NCBI GenBank assembly: GCA_019162745.1 | Contig: JAFLLC010000029.1 | Coordinates: 62,001 to 126,000 of the forward strand | Direction of reading: 5' to 3' | DNA from: Deltaproteobacteria bacterium | GTDB lineage: Bacteria; Desulfobacterota; Desulfuromonadia; Geobacterales; Pseudopelobacteraceae | Length of the DNA: 64,000 nt | Shown here: positions 52,267-60,445 of the stretch, one piece after another | Layout of the letters: the number at the start of each line of letters is the position of its first letter | Numbering within the stretch: the first letter of the stretch is position 1 | Position numbers and translations under genes: made by a program | The notes under the pieces: generated by a model | Told to the model about the DNA's origin: nothing | Seen by the model: the letters and a program-made list of their open reading frames with translations, nothing else | Databases searched by the model: none

Positions 52267-53469
52267 CTACACAATATGAAAATTGGCATGAATGATTTTC
52301 TGCAGCTCTTCAATCTTCATCATGGCGTGACGGATCTGCTCACGTTCTGCAGTTGTAAGCTGGTAGGGGTTGAGATAGTACGAATCGTTCTGGATTCCTT
52401 TAAGGGCCTTGATCTGGATTAGAATCCGCTGTTTGGTCAGAATGTGATAGGCATCGATAAGATCGCCTGCGAAGGAGGAGGAAAAACTCCCTTCCGCTTC
52501 CAAAAGTGAAATGCGTTCCAACGTACTCGTAGCAGGAATACTCTGACTGATGGCCAGAATCCGGACATTCATAACAAGTGGAGCCCAGGCCAGTAATTTT
52601 AAATTAAATTCATCTTTATGTTCGCCGGTTCCCTCCGTCCAGATGCGCTTCATGAAGCCGAGGGCCAGCTTCATCTCAGTTGCCGCCTTTGCCATCCCCC
52701 AGAGAACCTGAAAATAATCCCGTTCCATATCTCTTATCATTTCGATCAATTCAGCCGCTAACCCCTGATCGCCGACAACATAGCGGGCATCAGAGAGTAC
52801 GATCAGATCCATGGTGTTCTTACCAAGATCCTCTACCTCGTACCTGACAATAGAAAAAAGTCGCTTGCGCCACTGACTGTACGAGCCGCGCCAGGTCTGA
52901 TTGATCGGCATGATACCGCCTGTGCAGCGTTTGAAACCCGCCTCTTCAAGGCTGTCGACCAAACGGGCAGCAAATTCTATAAAGTAGCCGTCAGCCTCTT
53001 CACCACCGCCATCGCCATAGACAAGCAGGTTGTCCTGATCTGTAATAAGAGTCTGCTCTTCACGGCCGTCACTCCCCATGCTGATAAGAGCAAAAGGTAC
53101 CGGCGGGCGCACGAATCCGGCTGAATCCATACCTGAAATAACCGTATCCATGACACGGGAAGACAGAAGATCCCGATATTCCGTACATGACCGGTGCAAT
53201 CCAATTACTGAAGGAACCACCAGGAAGCGTTCCATTTCAAGCTGGTTGAGGTTCTCATGGATAGTTTTAAGCGGGGGACCTTCTGTTTGTTGTATCGACG
53301 CAACAAGCTGCTCTTTTTTGCAACGCCACTCTACAATGCGGTTATTGTCATTTTCAACAGTTTCTAAAATCATCTGCAGGAACGCTTCAATATCTTCAAA
53401 CCGGCAATATCTCGTGATATCAGTCAGATCTGGTAATTCTGTGGGGGTATTGTACGCAGCCAGGCTCAT
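52267..53469 (-). CDS. DUF294-type putative nucleotidyltransferase
   Basis: A 400-aa protein. The nucleotidyltransferase motif is ISMGSDGREEQTLITDQDNLLVY (about residues 128-150), as in the N-terminal part of GlnD. The C-terminal 150 residues match the DUF294_C helical region (LKLLAWAPLVMNVRILAIS...). The CBS/cNMP domains often fused in front are missing; the first 110 residues are helical. Probably a cytoplasmic signalling protein. Encoded alone, minus strand. Confidence 0.83.
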   Translation of the reverse strand: MSLAAYNTPTELPDLTDITRYCRFEDIEAFLQMILETVENDNNRIVEWRCKKEQLVASIQQTEGPPLKTIHENLNQLEMERFLVVPSVIGLHRSCTEYRDLLSSRVMDTVISGMDSAGFVRPPVPFALISMGSDGREEQTLITDQDNLLVYGDGGGEEADGYFIEFAARLVDSLEEAGFKRCTGGIMPINQTWRGSYSQWRKRLFSIVRYEVEDLGKNTMDLIVLSDARYVVGDQGLAAELIEMIRDMERDYFQVLWGMAKAATEMKLALGFMKRIWTEGTGEHKDEFNLKLLAWAPLVMNVRILAISQSIPATSTLERISLLEAEGSFSSSFAGDLIDAYHILTKQRILIQIKALKGIQNDSYYLNPYQLTTAEREQIRHAMMKIEELQKIIHANFHIV

Positions 53470-53612
53470 ATCTTAGGCTCCAAATGAGTAGATAAATCGG
53501 CCGAAGCCAGAATAGACTATAGCATAACCTTCGCTGAATTTAATGTCTTTCTTATTTTACTATACAGGCGCCATAGCGGTTCACATAAGAGGTCGTTAGG
53601 TCGTTTTCCCGC

Positions 53613-53641
53613 TTGACTCGCCACTCCGCCCGTGCTATCTA
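53613..53641 (+). promoter_or_regulatory. Candidate promoter of the acyl-CoA synthetase gene
   Basis: TTGACT, 17 bases, TATCTA, 78 bases before the ATG. The -10 box is poor, so this is tentative. Confidence 0.3.
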
Positions 53642-53718
53642 AAAAAACCTGTAAATACGAACTGTTATACTTGTTGTTATGTTTCAGTATACGAAATATT
53701 ATTTGATCGGAGATTCTC

Positions 53719-55377
53719 ATGTCCCAACAACTCACTCTCACCATCGGCAGCCTTCTGGACGACATGGCTCGCCGTTACCCCGACAATGAAGCGGTGGTTT
53801 ACCCTGAGCGCAACCTGCGCTATAACTACAAACAGTTCAACGACGCCTGCCGTCAGGCAGCCAAAGGCCTGTTGCGAATGGGGATCAAAAAGGGGGATAA
53901 TATAGCCGTCTGGGCCTACAACGTCCCTGAATGGCTGCTCCTTCAATTTGCCTCAGCCAAGATAGGTGCCGTCCTCGTTACCGTAAACACCAGTTATAAA
54001 TCAGCTGAACTTGAATATATACTGGGTCAATCCGACTCAACATCACTCTTTATGGTCGGCTCCTTCAAGGACACGGACTACGTCGAAACCCTCGCCAGCG
54101 TTGTTCCCGAACTGGTGACATCAGAACCGGGAAAACTGGTCAGCCCCAAACTGCCGTATCTGAAAAACATCATCTTCATCGGCGGAGAAACTCCCGCCGG
54201 CATGTTCAATTTCGACAGCATCATACAAATGGGGGAGGGGGTGCCAGACTCTGAACTGGACATCGTAGAAGCCACTCTCGACTGTTTAGATACCATTAAT
54301 ATGCAATACACCTCAGGCACTACCGGTTTTCCCAAAGGGGTCATGCTCACCCACTACAACCTGGTGAACAACGGTTTTCAGATCGGTGAATGTATGAAGT
54401 TTACCGAACATGACCGGCTCTGTATTCCAGTGCCGTTTTTCCACTGCTTCGGCTGTGTGCTCGGGGTGATGGTCTGTGTTACTCACGGCTCTACCATGGT
54501 GCCAGTGGAGATATTTGATCCGCTGAAAGTGCTGCAGACCATCGAGAAAGAGAAATGTACCGCCGTTCACGGTGTTCCCACCATGTTCATCGCCGAGCTT
54601 GAACATCCGGACTTTGCGAAATTCGATCTCTCCAGCATGAGAACCGGCATTATGGCCGGTTCAGTCTGCCCGATCGAGGTGATGAAGCGTGCCGTCAGGG
54701 ATATGCATGTCACTGAGATTACCAGCGTCTATGGGCAGACCGAGTCCTCACCGGGCATTACCCAGACCCGAACCGATGACGCCATCGAACTGAGGGTGGC
54801 GACAGTGGGTCGTGCTCTCCCCGGTGCAGAGGTAAAGATAGTGGACATCGAAACCGGAGCGACTCTGCCTCCCGGGAAGCAGGGGGAACTCTGTGCCCGT
54901 GGCTACATGGTAATGAAAGGTTACTACAAGATGCCGGAGGAAACTGCCAGTGTGATCGACGCTGACGGCTGGCTCCATACCGGTGACCTGGCCATTATGG
55001 ATGAAAACGGCTACTGCAAAATCACGGGACGCATCAAGCAGATGATTATCCGTGGCGGAGAAAACATCTACCCGCGTGAAATTGAAGAATTCCTTTATAC
55101 CCACCCGAAAGTCTCCGATATTCAGGTTTACGGTGTCCCTGACAGGAAGTACGGAGAACAGGTTATGGCCGCCATTATCCTCAAAAAGGGGGTGGAAATG
55201 ACCGAAGATGAAGTTCGCAGTTTCTGCCGGGGAAAGATTGCCAACTATAAAATTCCGAAATACATCAAATTTGTTGATGGCTATCCGATGACCGCCTCCG
55301 GCAAGATTCAAAAATTTAAAATGAGAGAAATGGCAATCAAGGAGCTGCAGCTGGAGGATATGGGCGCAACCGCCTAG
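53719..55377 (+). CDS. Acyl-CoA synthetase (AMP-binding, FadD/ACSF2-like)
   Basis: 552 aa. Adenylation motifs: [53 protein letters not shown], and the catalytic Lys in [12 protein letters not shown]. It activates fatty or other carboxylic acids to acyl-CoA through an acyl-AMP. The form is the medium/long-chain group rather than acetyl-CoA synthetase. CGGAGATTCTC precedes the ATG. Transcribed alone, with a long palindrome behind it. Confidence 0.92.
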   Translation: MSQQLTLTIGSLLDDMARRYPDNEAVVYPERNLRYNYKQFNDACRQAAKGLLRMGIKKGDNIAVWAYNVPEWLLLQFASAKIGAVLVTVNTSYKSAELEYILGQSDSTSLFMVGSFKDTDYVETLASVVPELVTSEPGKLVSPKLPYLKNIIFIGGETPAGMFNFDSIIQMGEGVPDSELDIVEATLDCLDTINMQYTSGTTGFPKGVMLTHYNLVNNGFQIGECMKFTEHDRLCIPVPFFHCFGCVLGVMVCVTHGSTMVPVEIFDPLKVLQTIEKEKCTAVHGVPTMFIAELEHPDFAKFDLSSMRTGIMAGSVCPIEVMKRAVRDMHVTEITSVYGQTESSPGITQTRTDDAIELRVATVGRALPGAEVKIVDIETGATLPPGKQGELCARGYMVMKGYYKMPEETASVIDADGWLHTGDLAIMDENGYCKITGRIKQMIIRGGENIYPREIEEFLYTHPKVSDIQVYGVPDRKYGEQVMAAIILKKGVEMTEDEVRSFCRGKIANYKIPKYIKFVDGYPMTASGKIQKFKMREMAIKELQLEDMGATA

Positions 55378-55406
55378 GGATCGTCCGTTTCGCTTGCTGT
55401 TTGGTA

Positions 55407-55451
55407 TTTCATGGACCTTTAAGGTTTTTAAAACCTTAAAGGTCCATGAAA
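55407..55451. terminator. 45-nt perfect palindrome after the acyl-CoA synthetase gene
   Basis: Arms of 22 bases (TTTCATGGACCTTTAAGGTTTT and its complement) around one T. In RNA the A/T-rich tip would open to a loop. It could end transcription, though no T-run follows; the A-T rich core works on either strand. It lies about 30 bases after the stop codon. Confidence 0.6.
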
Positions 55452-55585
55452 CATAGTGTCATTTGATTGAATTTGTTTTTTGAACGTCAGTATCACCCCG
55501 CCTGAAATCAATATTTAACCAATTACATTCGAATACTTTCACAATATCCCCCGTAATCCACACCGTTTAAATACTCACTACAGTT

Positions 55586-55603
55586 TTTTGCAATTATGCA
55601 AAA
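55586..55603. promoter_or_regulatory. Inverted repeat a (putative activator site)
   Basis: TTTTGCA-ATTA-TGCAAAA, perfect arms, centred about 262 bases before the expected transcription start. Confidence 0.6.
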
Positions 55604-55615
55604 ACAAAAAGTCTA

Positions 55616-55631
55616 TTCGCAGATATGCAAA
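55616..55631. promoter_or_regulatory. Inverted repeat b (putative activator site)
   Basis: TTCGCA-GATA-TGCAAA, one mismatch between arms, 29 bases (nearly three helical turns) after repeat a. Confidence 0.55.
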
Positions 55632-55739
55632 GCTGATGCTTTTCTGTGTAAACGCCTCTATTCACCTGTAAAAACAGCGTATATAAGCCTGATGGTCCAC
55701 CTCTAAGTGGTGTCTGGAGACGGGTGTAGATCCAAAAGA

Positions 55740-55755
55740 TTTGCATGTCTGCAAA
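55740..55755. promoter_or_regulatory. Inverted repeat c (putative activator site)
   Basis: TTTGCA-TGTC-TGCAAA, perfect arms, centred about 110 bases before the expected start, a usual distance for a sigma-54 enhancer site. Confidence 0.6.
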
Positions 55756-55831
55756 TGTATGCTTTTGAGATAAGTGGTGCCTAAGTTTATAACATGCTGT
55801 AATTCTTAATATAATTAACGCAGCTGCATTT

Positions 55832-55847
55832 TGGCACAGCATGTGCT
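55832..55847 (+). promoter_or_regulatory. Sigma-54 promoter of the small-protein operon
   Basis: TTGGCACAGCATGTGCT: TGGCAC matches the -24 element exactly, GC at 55845-55846 lies ten bases after GG, and the -12 side is GTGCT. It is 35 bases before the first ATG. Confidence 0.8.
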
Positions 55848-55881
55848 GTATACACTATGAAATATGTCAATTGAGGGAAAC

Positions 55882-56076
55882 ATGATATCTGAAACTATCT
55901 GCCCATTTTATGGAAAAAACGATGATCAATGTGATGTCGGATGCGGTTATATCTCCCCGCATGACGTGAATATGATCATCCGCTACTGTCATGGGCGTCA
56001 TATACACTGCATCAAATACCTCGAGCTGTCTGATCGCTTTCCTGTGGAAAGCCGGTGCAGCGAAGTAACATATTAA
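55882..56076 (+). CDS. Small Cys-rich protein, unknown function
   Basis: 64 aa from ATG 55882, chosen because GAGGG lies just before it (the ATG at 55864 has none and would sit almost at the transcription start). Six cysteines occur (ICPFYG, QCDVGC, RYCHG, IHCIKY, SRCSE), enough for a metal or Fe-S site or disulfides. No signal peptide or membrane helix. I do not recognise the family. It is the first gene behind the sigma-54 promoter. Confidence 0.75.
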   Translation: MISETICPFYGKNDDQCDVGCGYISPHDVNMIIRYCHGRHIHCIKYLELSDRFPVESRCSEVTY

Positions 56077-56107
56077 TAAACCTTACAAGGTTAAAAGGGA
56101 GAACGAT

Positions 56108-56230
56108 ATGCTGTATCACTTCGCACTTAATTATAGTCACATAAATATTGCACCGGCCGTATTTATCAGCACACTTTTTGTTGTACTACTAATTGTCAAG
56201 GAGAGAAAAAATGAGCGAAAGAGAGCTTGA
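56108..56230 (+). CDS. 40-aa membrane microprotein
   Basis: Missing from the track because of its length. It reads MLYHFALNYSHINIAPAVFI then STLFVVLLIVKERKNERKRA: one membrane helix with a strongly basic tail, so N-terminus outside. AAAGGGAGAACGAT is a good ribosome site. Its end overlaps the next gene by 20 bases, which indicates translational coupling. Unknown family. Confidence 0.65.
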   Translation: MLYHFALNYSHINIAPAVFISTLFVVLLIVKERKNERKRA

Positions 56231-56462
56231 ACTACTGAATAGAATAGAAGAACTGGAACGCCATACCTGGCGAAACAGTGCCATTCTTCGTTCGGTTGCC
56301 ATGGTAGCCTTCACAGCAATAATTGGATTTGTGATCGCTTCCGGTGTTGTGGGTGGTGGCCATGGCAGCCACTGGTCCGGCCCGGCCTGGAATACAATGT
56401 GGCTGTACGGCCTGTTTGCCGCTAACGCGGTGTCGATGTTTTGGACCACTCACAAGGAATAG
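56211..56462 (+). CDS. 83-aa coiled-coil/membrane protein, unknown function
   Basis: From ATG 56211 with AAGGAGAGAAAAA before it. Residues 1-20 are a charged helix (MSERELELLNRIEELER), then two membrane helices (AMVAFTAIIGFVIASGVVGG; MWLYGLFAANAVSMFW) joined by a short loop with HGSHWSGPAW. The loop histidines could bind metal or heme. Unknown family; likely a subunit of a complex with the 349-aa protein that starts 13 bases later. Confidence 0.75.
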   Translation: MSERELELLNRIEELERHTWRNSAILRSVAMVAFTAIIGFVIASGVVGGGHGSHWSGPAWNTMWLYGLFAANAVSMFWTTHKE

Positions 56463-56475
56463 GGAGAATACGCTC

Positions 56476-57525
56476 ATGCCAATGAAAATTACTCATGCAA
56501 TTATGCTTCTGGCGGTCTGCGTTATCTGCGCAGCCTTTAATATGCAGCTCTTCGGTGGTCTGGACGAAATGATGGGTGACCAGTACTGGGTCATTGACAC
56601 GACACAGGGCGACCACGGTTGGTACGCCATGGGTCTCCTGCCGCACGTACAAAAAGTGCCTAAAGATGTAGTCAAGGCTGCTAATACCGACGTCGACCCG
56701 ACCAACAACTATGCAATATACTCACAGAGCGGCGACTTTGCCGGTAAGTCGGTCTACGGCATCTGCTTCGGTATTCCCTTGATCATGTACCTGATCTGGT
56801 TCGCTTTCATCATCGGCTTTCCGGACAGAGTTGATCCATACCTCCTGCCGCGCAAAATATTTACCATCGCAGTCATTATCTCCTGCTCAGTGATTGCCAA
56901 TCTGTTCCTTATGCGTATTGCCGGCGACTTTGCCCGCGACCCGATGGCCCGCATCGCCAATGTGGCGGGTAACCATGCTTCGCTCCTGTTTCATAACGCC
57001 GGTATCTGGTTCGCCATCCTTTTCTCGGCACTCGGCACCCACAGCCATTCATTTGATGAGGTTAAAGCGCCAGACAGCCGTAACTGGCAGACACAAGCAA
57101 ACGAAAAATTCAACTGGATGTTTACATTGCTGGGTGTCGTGACCGTACTTGAGGTCGTACTGGTTAAAAACAAGCTGGCTTTACCGGATGCGGCTGTGGA
57201 CTACTCAGTCTGGGTTATCTGGGTGGTTATTTTCATGCGTATGTACGGTTTCTCCCCCAAGTACTGGATCAAGCGCCCTACCGGCATCGCCATCATGGTC
57301 GTCGGCACGTTGCTGACGCTGCCAGTGTTCTATCTGCTTGAGAGGATGACAGGCACACTGGGAGCCGGCTTTGCCTCGCCGATTCTGGCCAAGGCGCTTG
57401 GTGCCGAAAACCAGAATGTTGGTCTTTCGCTGATGGTGTCGATCTACCTTGTGTTCTGGATGGAATTTGCAACCGCCATCCGTATGAACGGCCCGGATAA
57501 GAAATTTGCGGTTCAGAAATCTTAG
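56476..57525 (+). CDS. 349-aa polytopic membrane protein, unrecognised family
   Basis: From ATG 56476 (GGGAG nine bases ahead); the track start lies inside the previous gene. About eight membrane helices: 5-25, 92-115, three more up to about residue 230, and three in the last 100 residues. A 65-residue external loop after helix 1 is polar (DTTQGDHGWYAMGLLPHVQK). Helix 4 holds His residues in NHASLLFHNAGIW and GTHSHSFDE, well placed for heme or metal. It resembles no carrier or oxidase that I can name. Gene order ties it to the small membrane proteins before and the MFS carrier after. Confidence 0.8.
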   Translation: MPMKITHAIMLLAVCVICAAFNMQLFGGLDEMMGDQYWVIDTTQGDHGWYAMGLLPHVQKVPKDVVKAANTDVDPTNNYAIYSQSGDFAGKSVYGICFGIPLIMYLIWFAFIIGFPDRVDPYLLPRKIFTIAVIISCSVIANLFLMRIAGDFARDPMARIANVAGNHASLLFHNAGIWFAILFSALGTHSHSFDEVKAPDSRNWQTQANEKFNWMFTLLGVVTVLEVVLVKNKLALPDAAVDYSVWVIWVVIFMRMYGFSPKYWIKRPTGIAIMVVGTLLTLPVFYLLERMTGTLGAGFASPILAKALGAENQNVGLSLMVSIYLVFWMEFATAIRMNGPDKKFAVQKS

Positions 57526-57601
57526 GTTCTTTAATTGTAAAAAGTAACTCCGTTAAATAAATTATCCTGTTTATAATGGCTAGCCCAGAGGGGATTAAAT
57601 A

Positions 57602-58963
57602 ATGACTGATATCAAGAATAAGGGTTGGACCGTAGTCTCTGCAGGTCTTGCCATCAATCTGGCGCTTGGTGTGCTTTATGCCTGGAGCGTGTTTAAAGGT
57701 GCCATCAAGGCATCAATAGAAAAGGGTGGTCCGGACGCGTTTCAGTGGGATATTGCTTCCATCAACGACCCTTATGCCGTCTGCTGCCTGGCCTTTGCCT
57801 TCTCAATGATTTTGGCCGGCAAGTGTCAGGACAAAATCGGCCCGGCCCGTACCGCACTTATCGGCGGTGTGCTGGTAGGGGCAGGTTTCATGCTGATGGC
57901 ATTTTCCAGCACCTATATGTCCTGGGTTCTCGGTTTTGGCATCCTTGCGGGTAGTGGCTTCGGTTTTGGTTACTCCGCCGCCACTCCGCCTGCACTGAAA
58001 TGGTTTTCACCCTCAAAGACCGGCCTTATCGCAGGAATTGTTGTGGGTGGCTTCGGAATAGCGCCGGTCTACATTGCACCGCTTGCATCCTATCTGATCG
58101 GCGCCTTTGGCATCCCAAAGGCCATGATGTTCCTTGGGATCGGATTCACGATAGTTGTCTGTAGCCTTTCTTTTGTTCTTGCCAACCCTCCGCAGGGTTT
58201 TGTGCCGGCGGAACCTGCTGATCCAGGCCCTCTGGCCAAGCTGAATGCTTCCAAGCCGGCCGTAAATGCTTCGGTCAGTGAAATGCTGCGTAACTACAAA
58301 TTTTATGTACTCTGGGTAACCTTTTTCATCGGTTCCGGGGCCGGATTAATGGTTATCGGCAGTGTTGCTGGCTTGGCCAAGAGCAGTATGGGGTCTATGG
58401 CCTTCGTCGCTGTTGCAATTATGGCCATCGGAAATGCCGCTGGCCGTGTTGTGGCTGGGGTGCTATCCGACAAGATCGGACGACGTGCCACTCTTTTCAT
58501 CATGCTGTCGTTGCAGGCTGTGATGATGTTCATTGCCATGATGGTTATCAACTCCGGTAGTGCAGTACTGCTGGTACTGCTGGCTTCTTTTATCGGCTTC
58601 AACTACGGATCCAATCTTTGTCTCTTCCCCTCCTTCGCCAAGGACTACTGGGGAACAAAAAACTATGGCCTTAATTACGGCGTCCTCTTTACCGCCTGGG
58701 GTGTCGGCGGTTCCGTTATGGGCAAGGTGTCCGAGATGATCAATGCCCAGCCTGGCGGTCTTGGCAAATCGTTCATGCTGTCCGGACTTCTGCTGGCGGG
58801 CGGAGCAGCAATGACCATTTTCCTCGCTGAACTCAAGCCTGTTGCCGCCAATGAAACAGAACCTTCCCAGTGGAAAGAATTCTGGGCTGAGTTTATGCTG
58901 GGTGCCAAAGTTTTCGTCGGATTCGAGCAGGCTCATATTCGTGTGCCACGCAAAATAATGTAA
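57602..58963 (+). CDS. OFA-family MFS transporter
   Basis: 453 aa, twelve membrane helices. It has the oxalate/formate antiporter-family pattern: GWTVVSAGLAINLALGVLYAWSVF, GKCQDKIGPARTALIGG, and GRVVAGVLSDKIGRRAT between helices 8 and 9. Members carry small carboxylates such as oxalate, formate or lactate. AGAGGGGATTAAATA precedes the ATG. It follows the 349-aa gene by 76 bases without a terminator, so it is probably in the same sigma-54 operon. Confidence 0.9.
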   Translation: MTDIKNKGWTVVSAGLAINLALGVLYAWSVFKGAIKASIEKGGPDAFQWDIASINDPYAVCCLAFAFSMILAGKCQDKIGPARTALIGGVLVGAGFMLMAFSSTYMSWVLGFGILAGSGFGFGYSAATPPALKWFSPSKTGLIAGIVVGGFGIAPVYIAPLASYLIGAFGIPKAMMFLGIGFTIVVCSLSFVLANPPQGFVPAEPADPGPLAKLNASKPAVNASVSEMLRNYKFYVLWVTFFIGSGAGLMVIGSVAGLAKSSMGSMAFVAVAIMAIGNAAGRVVAGVLSDKIGRRATLFIMLSLQAVMMFIAMMVINSGSAVLLVLLASFIGFNYGSNLCLFPSFAKDYWGTKNYGLNYGVLFTAWGVGGSVMGKVSEMINAQPGGLGKSFMLSGLLLAGGAAMTIFLAELKPVAANETEPSQWKEFWAEFMLGAKVFVGFEQAHIRVPRKIM

Positions 58964-58994
58964 ACAGTTATGATGGAGTTGGTTTTTGCCGCAA

Positions 58995-59030
58995 AAAACA
59001 AAGCCCGGAGTTAGTCCGGGCTTTGTTTTT
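58995..59030. terminator. Bidirectional terminator
   Basis: 15-bp perfect stem AAAACAAAGCCCGGA / TCCGGGCTTTGTTTT with a GTTAG loop and A and T tracts on both sides. It serves the MFS gene on the plus strand and the response-regulator gene on the minus strand. Confidence 0.95.
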
Positions 59031-59053
59031 ACATAATAGCTGTCAAGTCAACA

Positions 59054-60445
59054 TCAGTAATTTTCTCTTTTGATGCCGTACCTCTTAATCTTTCGATACA
59101 TGGTTGCCATGTTCATACCGGCTTCACGCGCAGCCAGATCGATGTTGCCGCTGTGCCGTTTCAGAAGTCCTGTCAATAAATCTGCTTCAAAACGCTCCAA
59201 AGCCGTTGTAAAAGGCACGTCATCGTTCACCAGCTGCGCTTCGGATGAAACAGCACACCTGTCAGGGTCAGCCTCAATAAACTGAGCTAATGTGTCTTTG
59301 GATATATATTCTCCAGTTTCTATTGCCATACAGGCTTCAATGACATTTTTCAGCTGCCGGATATTCCCTGGCCACCCATACTCGCTCAAAATCTTCATGG
59401 CTTCGCTCTCAAATCCTTTGATCGCAGTTTTAAACTTCTGGTTCTGAAGGAGTATAAAGTGGGCAGCAAGAAGCGGGATATCGCTGCGGCGTTCCCGCAG
59501 GGGGGGGAGATGAATTGTCACAACATTCAGGCGATAGTAAAGGTCTTCACGGAAAACTCCTTGTTTTATAGCTTCTTTAATATCCGAGTTGGTAGCCGAG
59601 AGAATCCTTACATCCACACGTGTAGGGGTCGTATCTCCGAGACGGTTGAATTCCTTCTCCTGGAGAAAGCGGAGCAGCGTTTTCTGAACATTCATCGGCA
59701 GGTTGCCAACTTCATCCAGAAAAAGGGTGCCGCCATTGGCCGCCTCCAAAAGCCCGCAACGGTTCTCCGTTGCTCCGGTGAAGGCTCCTTTTTTATAGCC
59801 GAACAGTTCACTTTCCAACAGATTTTCCGGTAAAGCGCCGCAGTTGATGGCAACAAATCTTTTCTCATGACGTGGAGAGTTGTAATGGATCGCCTGTGCG
59901 ATCAACTCTTTACCGGTTCCGGATTCACCGGTAACAAGGATTGAGGTATCCCTGACGGCAATTTTGCCGACACGCTCCAAAACACTCTTCAACCCTTCGC
60001 AGGCTCCTATGATGTTTTCAAAACGAAACTTATTTTCAAGTTCTGCCCGCAGTTCGCGGTTTTCTTCGAGCAACTGTCGTTGCTGCAGGGCATTTTTTAC
60101 TCTGTAAACAAGCTCGTCAGGCTCGAACGGCTTGGTAAGCATGTCGTATGCACCCTTACGAAGTGCCTGGATTGACATCTCAACAGTTGCGTATGCGGTG
60201 ATCATGATGACCGGAATATCATGCTGTTTGGCTTTAATAGCCTGCAATACCTCAATTCCACTCATACCGGGCATTTTAATGTCGCTGATGACCAGATCCC
60301 ACGCGGCGGCCTTGAACTCTTCTACCGCTTGGCGGGGCGACGTGAAGGATTGCGTCAAATATCCGTGGTCGAGCAGAATCTGCTCCATCATACGGCAAAG
60401 TCCCGCTTCATTATCAATAAGTAGAATACGTTTTTTATCCCCCAT
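59054..60445 (-). CDS. NtrC-family sigma-54 response regulator
   Basis: 463 aa. Receiver domain: RILLIDNEAGLCRMM, phospho-acceptor Asp in DLVISDIKMPGMSG, and ITAYATVEMSI, LTKPFEP. The acidic pocket reads D-N-E rather than D-D/E. AAA+ domain: GESGTGKELIAQAIH, GAFTGATENRCG (the sigma-54 contact GAFTGA is intact) and LFLDEVGNLP. The C-terminus is a Fis-type HTH (LAAREAGMNMATMYRKIKRYG). It should activate RpoN promoters, and the nearest one is at 55832. TAG-ATG junction with the kinase gene. Confidence 0.95.
   Translation of the reverse strand: MGDKKRILLIDNEAGLCRMMEQILLDHGYLTQSFTSPRQAVEEFKAAAWDLVISDIKMPGMSGIEVLQAIKAKQHDIPVIMITAYATVEMSIQALRKGAYDMLTKPFEPDELVYRVKNALQQRQLLEENRELRAELENKFRFENIIGACEGLKSVLERVGKIAVRDTSILVTGESGTGKELIAQAIHYNSPRHEKRFVAINCGALPENLLESELFGYKKGAFTGATENRCGLLEAANGGTLFLDEVGNLPMNVQKTLLRFLQEKEFNRLGDTTPTRVDVRILSATNSDIKEAIKQGVFREDLYYRLNVVTIHLPPLRERRSDIPLLAAHFILLQNQKFKTAIKGFESEAMKILSEYGWPGNIRQLKNVIEACMAIETGEYISKDTLAQFIEADPDRCAVSSEAQLVNDDVPFTTALERFEADLLTGLLKRHSGNIDLAAREAGMNMATMYRKIKRYGIKRENY

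Larger units (their letters stand above)
55452..55881. other. Regulatory intergenic region of the small-protein operon
   Basis: About 430 bases without a gene. It holds three related inverted repeats and one sigma-54-type promoter, listed separately. The rest is AT-rich and could bend, as IHF-dependent sigma-54 promoters require. The minus-strand ORF at 55594 has no ribosome site and is rejected. Confidence 0.6.

Noticed and set aside
55594-55842. 82-aa minus-strand ORF in the sigma-54 region
   Set aside because: No ribosome site, no family, and it covers the repeats and promoter.
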